Shown: piece by piece, positions 1-5,839 of the stretch | Numbering within the stretch: the first letter of the stretch is position 1 | Layout of the letters: each line of letters begins with the position of its first letter | Assembly (NCBI GenBank): GCA_900290385.1 | Contig: OMSV01000159.1 | Location: forward strand, 1-7,446 | Length of the DNA stretch: 7,446 nt | Direction of reading: 5' to 3' | DNA from: Syntrophobacter sp. SbD2 | Lineage (GTDB): Bacteria > Desulfobacterota > Syntrophobacteria > Syntrophobacterales > Syntrophobacteraceae | Made by a program: the position numbers and the translations under genes | Notes under the pieces: model-generated | Seen by the model: only the letters and a program-made list of their open reading frames with translations | Told to the model about the DNA's origin: nothing | Database searches by the model: none

Positions 1-946
1 CTACGAACAAGCATTTTAGCCTGTAACGTTGCTCCGCGAGAATAAGCGTTAACAGCAGCTGCAAGTCTTCGTCTGCGGCGGCGATACCGAAGCCATTCGC
101 GTTCGACCAAGTGCGGTCAGGTGCAAAAATCTCCAGTTCGCGAATTAAATCCGAGGATTGCGGATTCCAGTCGCTATCGAAGCAGACGCATAGTTCGGTC
201 TTCTCCGGCTCCCCGTAGCCGAGCCCGTAAAAGCCCCACACCTTACGCTGTACATCTGCGTGCCGGTATTGGAGCTCAAAGTAGGCGCCCGTCCAGCTTC
301 GGCCATAGTCCCGCCTGTTTTCGTAACGCGAGTAGGTGAAGTCACCGTGGCTTGCAGCGAGAATGACCTCTTCAATCAGCGCACTGAATGATACCAGTGA
401 GTACAGAGAGGCCGGGTCGAATCGGATGTCACGTAGTTCTATCATGTTACATACCCGCCTCACATACCGGAGGTACGCACTCACCAATGCTGAGTCGTTC
501 TCGAAAGCACTGTCTACATGATTGACGAAATCGCGCCAGTGGAGCACTGACCAGCCCAGTTGTTCCGCTTCGATCTGTTGTTCCCTATCCAGAACGTGGT
601 CGGTCAATAGCACCAGACGTGACCCGGGGTGGTCAGCGATTCGCTCGGCATACTGCCGCAGGTGGTAGTTGCGGTCGTAAATCTTTACCTCAATGAAGAT
701 CGTCTCAGAGTCGATTTTGCAGCTAAGGTCAACCCTGCTGGCCGCGCCGAGATCCACCTCCCTCTCGACTTTAACAGCCGTACCGGGAGGCGCTGCTGTC
801 CCGACAAACTCCGCCAAGACTGCGGCGAACCTTGGAACCGCTTGACAAATCGCCCAAGTGACGTCAGAAAGGTCGGTCTCGCAGTATCGGCGCTCTTAGA
901 GGCGCGAAAAGAAGTCGGCAACTTCTGTTGAAAGCGACGAAGACAT
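1..946 (-). pseudogene. PD-(D/E)XK nuclease-like protein, interrupted by in-frame TAA, 3' end beyond window
   Basis: Reading the minus strand from ATG 946-944, which has a clear AAAGGAG ribosome site 4 bases upstream, gives 16 residues (MSSSLSTEVADFFSRL), then TAA at 898-896. The same frame then stays open for about 298 codons to the window edge. After the stop it reads ERRYCETDLSDVTWAIC, then KVEREVD (about residues 59-65), RVDL with Asp73, and IFIEVKIYDRNYHLRQY with Glu86 and Lys88. This is the Asp...Glu-X-Lys core of PD-(D/E)XK nucleases plus a trailing Gln/Tyr helix, most like the PDDEXK_4-type proteins of unknown role. A C-terminal part with GAYFELQY and VWGFYGLGYG follows. A single C-to-T change (CAA to TAA) would explain the stop. 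Alternative in-frame starts are TTG 817 or GTG 757; neither has a good ribosome site and GTG 757 would lose part of the fold. Substrate unknown; could belong to a defence island to the left. The frame is sure, the family fairly sure, whether it is inactive is not. Confidence 0.72.
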
Positions 947-950
947 GCTG

Positions 951-957
951 CTCCTTT
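951..957 (-). promoter_or_regulatory. Ribosome binding site of the nuclease-like gene
   Basis: AAAGGAG read on the minus strand, 4 bases before ATG 946. It fixes the original start of the interrupted nuclease-like gene and shows that the 16-codon segment before the TAA is the true N-terminus and not chance upstream sequence. Confidence 0.7.
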
Positions 958-970
958 GGCTGTTAACGAG

Positions 971-989
971 GCTCTTCTGCTGGAAGAGC
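971..989. repeat. 7-bp perfect hairpin in the nuclease gene leader
   Basis: GCTCTTC, a 5-base loop (TGCTG), then GAAGAGC. It lies 25 bases upstream of the nuclease start, between the candidate promoters and the ribosome site. It could be an operator or a leader hairpin; it has no T-run, so it is not an ordinary terminator. Confidence 0.5.
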
Positions 990-1134
990 AAGGTTATGCA
1001 CTGAATATTAGAGTCATCCCATTATCATTTTCAAATACAAAGCAAATACCGCGCCGTCAACCTTTTCTGTCCTTTTCATGTCCATCACATTTGTTAACTT
1101 TCACAGGCTGCCTCAAGACACACGCACCCGATTC

Positions 1135-1163
1135 ATTATATTGTCTCCCTGCAATGATCTCAC
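1135..1163 (-). promoter_or_regulatory. Candidate sigma70 promoter for the nuclease-like gene
   Basis: On the minus strand a perfect TATAAT (1140-1135) is preceded at exactly 17 bases by GTGAGA (1163-1158), which matches TTGACA at four of six positions. It points to the nuclease-like gene with a leader of roughly 180 bases. A weaker alternative nearer the gene is TTGAAA (1034-1029), 18 bases, TAATAT (1010-1005). Confidence 0.45.
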
Positions 1164-1258
1164 ATTGGTAGGCCCCAACGTAAATTCAAAGCCATATCTC
1201 TTCTGGAAGACTCACCCGATCTATCACCTTCCGATCGTTGTAATGAGCGTTTTCCAAA

Positions 1259-1780
1259 TTATTTGATGTCCTTTTCAATCGGATAATCCGCCTCCATCCA
1301 GGCCTTTATGCCGCCCGGGCAGCGGTAGACGTTCGTATAGCCCAGCTTTACCGCCCACATTGCTGCGTTGTGGCTGCGGCCGCATTTTGTGAACCCGCAA
1401 TAGAAGACGATCTTACGACTCTTGTCTGGGCCGAGGAGTTTCTCGAGGGACGCTTTTTTTGCCTCATCCAACTGCGACATTTCTTTTACAGGAAATTCGA
1501 TCTGAAGCGCGGTGGGAATATGGTTTTTCTTATAGCTGTCTTCGAGGGGCATAGTATCGACTATGAGCATTGGTTCTTTATTATCCATCCACGCCTTCAA
1601 TTCTTCGATTGTTACTATGCCGTAGCCGCCATTTTTAACCTGATTTGCGAATTGAACCGCAAGTTTTTCGGTCTCCGTTTCTTTGCTGCCCCATTCGAGT
1701 ACATAAGCGGCCGTGCTTATGCTGCACGCCATAATAAAGCCTAGGACAAGATAGATGAGTTTTTCACGTTTAGTCATCAT
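1259..1780 (-). CDS. Exported, membrane-anchored rhodanese-domain protein
   Basis: A 173-residue protein. Residues 4-7 are charged (KREK), followed by a hydrophobic stretch at about 8-28 containing IMAC (Cys19), so it is either a signal anchor or possibly a lipoprotein; the rest should lie outside the cytoplasm. A rhodanese domain spans about 55-170: IVDTM at 73-77, NHIPTALQIEF at 86-96, the active-site loop beginning YCGFTKCGRS with likely catalytic Cys128, and CPGGIKAWMEADYP near the end. The loop is longer than in single-domain rhodaneses of the CRSGxRS type and holds a second Cys (133), with Cys154 nearby. The family moves sulfane sulfur onto thiols; here a periplasmic sulfur or disulfide role is likely but the acceptor is unknown. 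AAAGGAG lies just before two adjacent ATGs (1780, 1777); the second has the better spacing. It starts 9 bases after the MauE-like gene, so translation is probably coupled. Confidence 0.88.
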   Translation of the reverse strand: MMTKREKLIYLVLGFIMACSISTAAYVLEWGSKETETEKLAVQFANQVKNGGYGIVTIEELKAWMDNKEPMLIVDTMPLEDSYKKNHIPTALQIEFPVKEMSQLDEAKKASLEKLLGPDKSRKIVFYCGFTKCGRSHNAAMWAVKLGYTNVYRCPGGIKAWMEADYPIEKDIK

Positions 1781-1789
1781 TTACTCCTT

Positions 1790-2332
1790 TCATTGGGCGG
1801 TGGGGCCGCCTGCCGGCTCATTAGTTGTTGTGGAATTCATATTCTGCCAAATGCGATTGTGAACCCGTTGGCACGCGATGAGATAAAACGAAACGGCCAT
1901 TAAACCCAGGTCCCTCAGAAAGGCTATAAAAAGGCTGTTCCTTGCATGGATCTCCAACTGGGAAAAACAGCCGCAGTCTACATTGAGATTTTTCGAGATT
2001 GCGTATCCCAGGACGAGGAGAAAGAATGTCAGAAGCCCGCAGATGGCCGCAAGACCCCCACGAACGTTTAACAAAAGGCAGAAAGCCGCCAGAACTTCAA
2101 TGGAAGGAATGCCTATTGCCGCAGGAACGAGCAGTTGCTCAGGAAGCAGACCGTATGCGGAAATGATGCGGGCAAAGGCGCGTGGGTCAGCAAGCTTGGC
2201 ACTTCCGGCAATGAGAAAAATTCCTCCGAGCACGAGGCGCATAAGACAGCAAAGCCAGGGGGAACGAAAAAGCAATGTCAGAAACGATGTCAAGGCAGAC
2301 CCTGGAATATTGTAAATTTCGTACCCGTTCAC
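1790..2332 (-). CDS. MauE/DoxX-like redox-associated membrane protein
   Basis: Up to 180 residues, with four predicted membrane segments at about 29-46, 66-87, 93-113 and 133-153. Between segments 3 and 4 stands NVDCGCF (DCGCF at 119-123), the paired-Cys signature of MauE and related DoxX-like proteins. The motif FLIAGSAKLADP at about 39-50 is also typical. MauE-type proteins are thought to support disulfide handling of exported proteins; VKOR/DsbB-like exchange through the Cys pair is an inference. The rhodanese gene follows 9 bases downstream and was probably its partner. The start is uncertain: GTG 2332 has no visible ribosome site, TTG 2293 (after an AGGG) would give 167 residues, and ATG at about 2242 falls just before the first membrane segment. 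A TACAAT at 2314-2309 might be a -10 element, which would favour the shorter forms. Confidence 0.82.
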   Translation of the reverse strand: MNGYEIYNIPGSALTSFLTLLFRSPWLCCLMRLVLGGIFLIAGSAKLADPRAFARIISAYGLLPEQLLVPAAIGIPSIEVLAAFCLLLNVRGGLAAICGLLTFFLLVLGYAISKNLNVDCGCFSQLEIHARNSLFIAFLRDLGLMAVSFYLIACQRVHNRIWQNMNSTTTNEPAGGPTAQ

Positions 2333-2358
2333 AGCAGACGCAGAGACGAAACATCCTC

Positions 2359-2384
2359 ACACAGAGACACAGAGGACACAGAGG
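2359..2384. repeat. ACACAGAG(G) short tandem repeat
   Basis: Three successive units, ACACAGAG (2359-2366), ACACAGAGG (2367-2375) and ACACAGAGG (2376-2384), with degenerate CAGACGCAGAGACG just before. It sits in the spacer upstream of the MauE-like gene. I recall similar CTCTGTGT-rich tracts between genes in deltaproteobacterial genomes. Confidence 0.75.
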
Positions 2385-2402
2385 CCGCTGAGTCAAGCGG
2401 GA

Positions 2403-2433
2403 AGCAAGAAGCGACAAGTTTTTGCTTCTTGCT
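2403..2433. repeat. 10-bp perfect inverted repeat in the spacer
   Basis: AGCAAGAAGC (2403-2412), 11-base loop, GCTTCTTGCT (2424-2433). The right arm runs into the 14-bp minisatellite. Neither strand has a T-run after the stem, so it is not a standard terminator, though it could slow or pause polymerase between the nucleotidyltransferase and MauE-like genes. Confidence 0.6.
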
Positions 2434-2482
2434 CCTTGCCTCTTGCTCCTTGCCTCTTGCTCCTTGCTTCCTGCTCCCTGCT
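2427..2482. repeat. 14-bp minisatellite, four units
   Basis: TCTTGCTCCTTGCC at 2427-2440 and 2441-2454, TCTTGCTCCTTGCT at 2455-2468 and a degenerate TCCTGCTCCCTGCT at 2469-2482. Each unit is itself two related 7-mers. One strand is purine-only apart from its C residues (GGCAAGGAGCAAGA on minus). It directly follows the stop of the nucleotidyltransferase gene. Confidence 0.85.
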
Positions 2483-2489
2483 CCCCGTA

Positions 2490-3050
2490 TCAGTTTTTAA
2501 CGCGCCCGAGCCGCTCCGGTATGCCCATTTTTTTCATCACAGAGGCAGTGGCAGGCGGCACGAGGTGTTCCCATGCCTGACCTTCGACCAGGCGTCTTCT
2601 GACTTCCCCTGCACTTATACCCTTCTGTTCGGCGGATTTTATCCAGAGCACTTCCACGTTGAGCCCCAGAGACTCAAACATATCAAGTTTCCTCTTCCCC
2701 CAATCATCGTAGATGGACAGATAAAAGACGGCATCGAGCGGGACATAGAAGCGATAGAGTTCCGGGAAATTAATAGGAAAGGGCACTATGGAAAACTCCG
2801 CAGGGTCAAGACCACTCTCGAACATGACCTCCCGAATAATGCGGTAGCGTTCAAAATATGTGAGCGGGTTAGCTTCAGGCGAACTTCGATTGGGATCGGC
2901 CGCATCCATCTTTGTGAGGATGGGATCGGGGTTGGTGATTCCGATCACCAGTTGCCTGCACCGCTGCCTGGCGGCCAGGACATATTTCAGATGATCGAGA
3001 TGGAAAATCTGAAAACGGCCATGAACGACTCCAGTCTCTGTCATAATCAT
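2490..3050 (-). CDS. NMNAT-like nucleotidyltransferase (HxGH superfamily, NadM-related)
   Basis: A 186-residue protein, the usual length for the NadM-type NMN adenylyltransferase fold. Near the N-terminus is HGRFQIFHLDHLKYV (10-24), the nucleotide-binding GRFQxFHxxH loop; near the C-terminus ISAGEVRRRL (145-154) matches the ISGTEVRRR phosphate-binding motif, followed by WEHLVPP. The active-site motif reads HLDH (17-20), with Asp where the classic HxGH has Gly. The middle part (ITNPDP at 38-43, NPLTYFERYR at 61-70, PFPINFPELYRFYVP at 90-104, IYDDWGKRK at 113-121) looks like a distinct bacterial subfamily and not plain NadM. It would transfer a nucleotidyl group from an NTP to a phosphorylated substrate. 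Its place 9 bases after a CDP-alcohol phosphatidyltransferase gene makes a cytidylyltransferase role worth considering over NAD synthesis. ATG 3050 has little ribosome site; ATG 3044 is possible. Confidence 0.85.
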   Translation of the reverse strand: MIMTETGVVHGRFQIFHLDHLKYVLAARQRCRQLVIGITNPDPILTKMDAADPNRSSPEANPLTYFERYRIIREVMFESGLDPAEFSIVPFPINFPELYRFYVPLDAVFYLSIYDDWGKRKLDMFESLGLNVEVLWIKSAEQKGISAGEVRRRLVEGQAWEHLVPPATASVMKKMGIPERLGRVKN

Positions 3051-3059
3051 CCAGGAATC

Positions 3060-3728
3060 TTATAACGGGTCAGAGTGTTTGTGAGTGAAAAAAATGCGCC
3101 TGAAGACAACGACATTTGGATGCACTGCAAGATAGGTCAGCCCAAGGAGCGGGGCCGGCGGCCAAAAGAAGCTCGCCCACGCGCAAAGCACAATCACGCT
3201 TGTCCTTGTCCCCTTGCTTGCCAGCGTCGGCTTCCCCAACGCAATCCCGAGACTTTCAGCCCTAGCGGTGGTGTAGCTAATGAGGCTGCTGCCGGAGACT
3301 GCAAAAAACGCCATTACCAGCAGCAACGGGAGGGGCAATCCGGCGGGAACCCTTATGAGATAGACAACCAGCCCGATCGTCAGGGCAGTGTCAAAGTAGC
3401 GGTCAAGAACTGAATCCAGGAAAGCCCCTCCCCTGCTCTGCATGCCGGTAAGCCTCGAGAATTGCCCGTCAACCCCGTCGAGCACCTGGGCGAAAGCAGC
3501 GAGAAACCCCGCAAGCCACCCGCAACCTAGAGCGAAAACGACCCCGGCAAGAACCCCCGTGGTCGTTGAGAGCACTGTAATCATCCATGGACGCAACCAT
3601 TGCAGATTGATGAGGTGAGGGGTAATTCGCGCGGAAAGATTGAGCTTGATCCACTTGAGGATAAACCTGTCCGACGGCTTTGTTTTCCATTCGTCATGCG
3701 GCGCTGCGTCAACCGGATTGAGCTTCAT
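3060..3728 (-). CDS. CDP-alcohol phosphatidyltransferase family membrane protein
   Basis: Counting from ATG 3728 the protein has 222 residues. The family signature is complete: DGVDGQFSR followed by eight residues, then GAFLDSVLD, giving Asp84, Asp87, Gly88, Arg92, Gly101, Asp105 and Asp109. The only change is Ser91 for the usual Ala. Several hydrophobic segments (about 48-68, 70-83, 113-127, 132-152, 177-189, 193-208) fit a six-helix inner-membrane enzyme. SYTTARAESLG (about 151-161) recalls the Y-x-x-ARAE element of phosphatidylinositol-phosphate and archaetidylinositol-phosphate synthases, so an inositol-phosphate-like acceptor is possible but unproven. The reaction would join a phosphatidyl or similar group from a CDP donor to an alcohol, releasing CMP. 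The frame extends to GTG 3752 without a ribosome site; ATG 3728 after GGGAAA is preferred. It overlaps the end of the TIM-barrel gene by 20 bases, so coupling is likely. Confidence 0.87.
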   Translation of the reverse strand: MKLNPVDAAPHDEWKTKPSDRFILKWIKLNLSARITPHLINLQWLRPWMITVLSTTTGVLAGVVFALGCGWLAGFLAAFAQVLDGVDGQFSRLTGMQSRGGAFLDSVLDRYFDTALTIGLVVYLIRVPAGLPLPLLLVMAFFAVSGSSLISYTTARAESLGIALGKPTLASKGTRTSVIVLCAWASFFWPPAPLLGLTYLAVHPNVVVFRRIFFTHKHSDPL

Positions 3729-4509
3729 TTTCCCGGCTTTCGAGATACTCACGAACTATTTTCAGGGTTGTCAGAAGAGGGGCTTCCTCCCGAAGCTCGA
3801 GGACCCACCAATTACATGAAAGCGAGCAGAGAAGGTCCAAGCGGCCCCGGACATCATCCAGACACACGGGAGGGACATGCCGGTCATCGACTTCTTCGTG
3901 GTAAACGTGCGCATTGAAAACGCGTCCGGGATGGGGCATGACGAAGTCTTCAAGATCGAATATCCGGCATTGAACCGACTGACAGACACGGGCATGCCCG
4001 ATATCGAGGGTAATACCGGCGTTAGTCTTCCGAACCAGTTTTTCGAAAAGCTGCGGCCTGCTCGACCAGCCGGAGGCAAGGTTCTCCAGACAAAGGCGCA
4101 CGCCGAGCTCTTGTGCATAGCTTACAAGTTCGGCCAGTCCGTCCATAGTACGATTCCAGGAGAGGCCTTTGGGCGATTTTCTTCCCAGTCCGAGGTGCAC
4201 GGTCATAAACCGGCCCTCAAGCCTGGAGATGACCTGGCAGGCTTTTTTGAATACTTCCATGGCCTCACCTGCCTTGAGATCGTCCTCATCGCCGAGATCG
4301 ACGCCCTTGAAAGCACAATGGTACCGGACCTCCAGCCCCTTAAGGCTCGAAATCTCCCGCAGAAGCCTCGATTCTTCAATTTGATTTCGAGGAAGGCCCT
4401 CCAGTTCGAATGTCCAGTCCACACCGGAAAAACCGTGCTGTACTGCGGTCTGCCTGAGAACGGCGGCGTCAGGAATAAAATTGCAGATGGCGATCGTGGG
4501 CAAATTCAT
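3709..4509 (-). CDS. Xylose-isomerase-like TIM-barrel protein (AP endonuclease 2 fold)
   Basis: A 266-residue protein with the alternating strands and helices of this barrel family and its metal ligands at strand ends: FMTVHLGLG (His105), LCLENLASG (Glu142), ITLDIGHARV (Asp169, His172), VFNAHVYHEEVDDRH (His201, Asp209, His211) and WWVLELRE (Glu238). The set is complete, so an active metalloenzyme is expected. Members are sugar isomerases, epimerases, dehydratases or endonuclease IV. The sequence is short of the DNA-binding loops I would expect in endonuclease IV, and its neighbours (lipid headgroup transferase and nucleotidyltransferase) favour small-molecule chemistry on a sugar or polyol. 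Substrate unknown. ATG 4509 follows a weak AAGAAG. It begins 82 bases after the damaged dehydratase paralogue, and the spacer contains most of a 56-bp repeat unit. Confidence 0.85.
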   Translation of the reverse strand: MNLPTIAICNFIPDAAVLRQTAVQHGFSGVDWTFELEGLPRNQIEESRLLREISSLKGLEVRYHCAFKGVDLGDEDDLKAGEAMEVFKKACQVISRLEGRFMTVHLGLGRKSPKGLSWNRTMDGLAELVSYAQELGVRLCLENLASGWSSRPQLFEKLVRKTNAGITLDIGHARVCQSVQCRIFDLEDFVMPHPGRVFNAHVYHEEVDDRHVPPVCLDDVRGRLDLLCSLSCNWWVLELREEAPLLTTLKIVREYLESRENEAQSG

Positions 4510-4544
4510 TCTTCTTAAAACTCATTTCAAACGGAAAGCTGAAG

Positions 4545-4656
4545 CTGAACACGAGGCTTTCTTGCCGTAGCGTGAGCGGATGAGCCCCATCTTACCATTT
4601 CTGAACACGAGGCTTTCTTGCCGTAGCGTGAGCCGATGAGCCCCATCTTACCATTT
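4545..4656. repeat. 56-bp tandem direct duplication
   Basis: Two head-to-tail copies, 4545-4600 and 4601-4656, identical except for one base (G 4578, C 4634). The right copy encodes the C-terminal tail of the dehydratase paralogue and the left copy supplies its stop codon (TAA 4594-4592) and part of the spacer. The near identity points to recent duplication. The unit's translation (GSSAHATARKPRVQ) is unlike the enzyme family and may derive from an intergenic repeat element. Confidence 0.95.
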
Positions 4657-5704
4657 CAAGGAAAGCCTCAATTCTCGTTCGCAACTGCTCCACATCTGAA
4701 TTGGAATAGTCCGTTTCCACGTGGAGAAACGGCAAACCGTGGTTCTTTTGGACAGAATCGCCGATTACCCGCGATTCTATATTATAAGTATGGCAACAAT
4801 GCCAGGTAAGATCGACGACACCGTCAATTGCGTATTCACTTATAAGCCGGTCGAGCAGAGCCGGCCGGCCGGTATTTGGGGTAATACACGAACAGGGAAT
4901 TTGCAAATAACGGCGGGCCAGCGCCAGAAAGGGGTCTTTTTCCTCCTCGTCCACCAGCAAATCCAGTCCTTTAACGCCCGTACAATTCTCGATACACACC
5001 ACAGCCCCTCCGGATTCCTCGATAATGCCGAGCACCTTTTCGGAACCCTTTCCAATGGGGCAGCCGGTGAGAAGAATCCTCGGACCATCCGGCTCGAAAG
5101 GTGAAAAACCATCGGCTTCAATAGCTTCCATCTCTGCGATGAATACCTGGAGCAGATCGAGATACTTTTCGGGGTAGACGAAGAAGCTCTTCGTCTCCAT
5201 GACGGTCAGCATATCCAGCCCGGAAAGAGGAACGCGCTCAGCGGCCTGAAAACGGGAAATTTTCCTGATAAGTTTGCGTATTTTATTGTGGATTCGGATT
5301 TGAAACCTGAGATGGTCTCTATCTATCCTCTGACCCGTGGACTGTTCGAGGAAGCTGCCGAACCTGAGGATTTCCTCATACCAGAAGTGAAGAGCGTGCG
5401 GTTCAGCATTATTATAGGGCAGGTGCATAAGATGGAGAGGTTTGATGCGCCCGAGAAACTCATACATCTTTTTCTTGCCGTCGCAGGTGGTCTCGCCGAT
5501 CAAAAAATCGCTTGTCGAGAAATACGGGCATGTATCGGTAACGGCATAACCATAGCTCGATTTAATCAACGGGCACAGATTGGAAGGAAGGGTCATCTCC
5601 GCCTCGGCGATCGGTTTTTCCTTCTTGCCGCAAAGGCTTACTGGTATGGCTCCAGCGGCCCGCACAATCTCAACACCCGCCACTTTTTGCCCTTTTTCCT
5701 GCAA
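4592..5704 (-). CDS. 2-hydroxyacyl-CoA dehydratase / double-cubane protein paralogue, N-terminus frameshifted
   Basis: From TTG 5704 this reads 370 residues closely resembling E. coli YjiM and the double-cubane cluster proteins related to HgdB/FldB dehydratases. Cysteine motifs are SNLCPLIKSSYG (Cys44), CPYF (Cys59), GETTCDGKKKMYEF (Cys74), LTGCPIG, CIENCTG, PCSC and HCCHTY (Cys303/304); those at 44, 74 and 304 match the Fe-S ligands of the dehydratase family. The C-terminus has ETDYSNSDVEQLRTRIEAF. As annotated, TTG has no ribosome site and the usual N-terminal helix is missing; it is found upstream in another frame (5705-5783). GxxCxxxPxE is also lost: KVAG-V-EIV replaces KIVG-TFCVFVPE-EIV of the neighbouring paralogue, a 7-residue gap. 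The last 17 residues come from a repeat. Function would be reductive, ATP-primed electron transfer at a double-cubane or [4Fe-4S] site. It may be a decaying copy of the upstream gene or one subunit of a heterodimer. Confidence 0.8.
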   Translation of the reverse strand: MQEKGQKVAGVEIVRAAGAIPVSLCGKKEKPIAEAEMTLPSNLCPLIKSSYGYAVTDTCPYFSTSDFLIGETTCDGKKKMYEFLGRIKPLHLMHLPYNNAEPHALHFWYEEILRFGSFLEQSTGQRIDRDHLRFQIRIHNKIRKLIRKISRFQAAERVPLSGLDMLTVMETKSFFVYPEKYLDLLQVFIAEMEAIEADGFSPFEPDGPRILLTGCPIGKGSEKVLGIIEESGGAVVCIENCTGVKGLDLLVDEEEKDPFLALARRYLQIPCSCITPNTGRPALLDRLISEYAIDGVVDLTWHCCHTYNIESRVIGDSVQKNHGLPFLHVETDYSNSDVEQLRTRIEAFLEMVRWGSSAHATARKPRVQKW

Positions 5705-5783
5705 TTGGGAAACGTCGAGCAGAAAGCGCTCACCAGTATTTTGAAACTGTCCGAAACAACTTGGTTTCAGATGAGGTCTCCAT
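5705..5783 (-). pseudogene. Out-of-frame N-terminus of the dehydratase paralogue
   Basis: ATG 5783, with AAGGG just upstream, opens METSSETKLFRTVSKYW and then meets TGA at 5732-5730. Skipping one base at the TGA (TGG-T-GAG) joins it to ERFLLDVSQLQEKG and the main frame. The joined product has 31 residues before its QEKG segment, nearly the same as the stretch before LKERG in E. coli YjiM as I remember it (32), so this is the original N-terminus. TGG TGA is not a known +1 slippery site, since tRNA-Trp pairs poorly with GGU, so a one-base indel (real or a sequencing error) is more likely than programmed shifting. Confidence 0.68.
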
Positions 5784-5839
5784 CAGCCCTTGCGGCGGAG
5801 GGCATCAAAAATCAAATCCGGCCTTGAGATTGAATTCCA

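Larger units (their letters stand above)
958..1258. other. Gene-free spacer between rhodanese gene and nuclease-like gene
   Basis: About 300 bases with no convincing gene on either strand. It is more AT-rich than its flanks and holds the promoter candidates and the hairpin described separately. No hairpin with a T-run follows the rhodanese stop codon, so I see no intrinsic terminator for the upstream operon here. Short open frames on the plus strand lack ribosome sites and resemble no family I know. Confidence 0.6.

Noticed and set aside
145..375. 76-codon minus-strand open frame
   Set aside because: Out of frame with the longer nuclease-like reading that covers the same bases and has coherent protein sequence.
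896..898. Stop-codon recoding (TAA as sense) to explain the interrupted nuclease
   Set aside because: Several genes here end in TAA at sensible positions, so an altered code is not supported.
685..921. 78-codon minus-strand open frame spanning the TAA
   Set aside because: It is Arg/Ser-rich, has no ribosome site and is off-frame from the conserved nuclease core.
629..931. 100-codon plus-strand open frame
   Set aside because: It lies opposite the nuclease-like frame, has no ribosome site and no recognisable family; the minus frame holds the PD-(D/E)XK motif.
1012..1083. Minus-strand 23-codon peptide beginning MDMKRTEK in the nuclease leader
   Set aside because: No ribosome site and no similarity I recognise; too short to support.
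2403..2433. Intrinsic terminator
   Set aside because: The stem is good but neither strand has a following T-run.
2359..2482. CRISPR array
   Set aside because: Units are contiguous 8-14-bp repeats without unique spacers.
2436..3065. 209-codon plus-strand open frame
   Set aside because: It begins inside the minisatellite and is antisense to the nucleotidyltransferase, whose motifs are clear.
3877..4518. 213-codon plus-strand open frame
   Set aside because: Antisense to the TIM-barrel gene, which has a complete metal-ligand set.
5288..5827. 179-codon plus-strand open frame
   Set aside because: Antisense to the conserved cysteine motifs of the dehydratase paralogue; no ribosome site.
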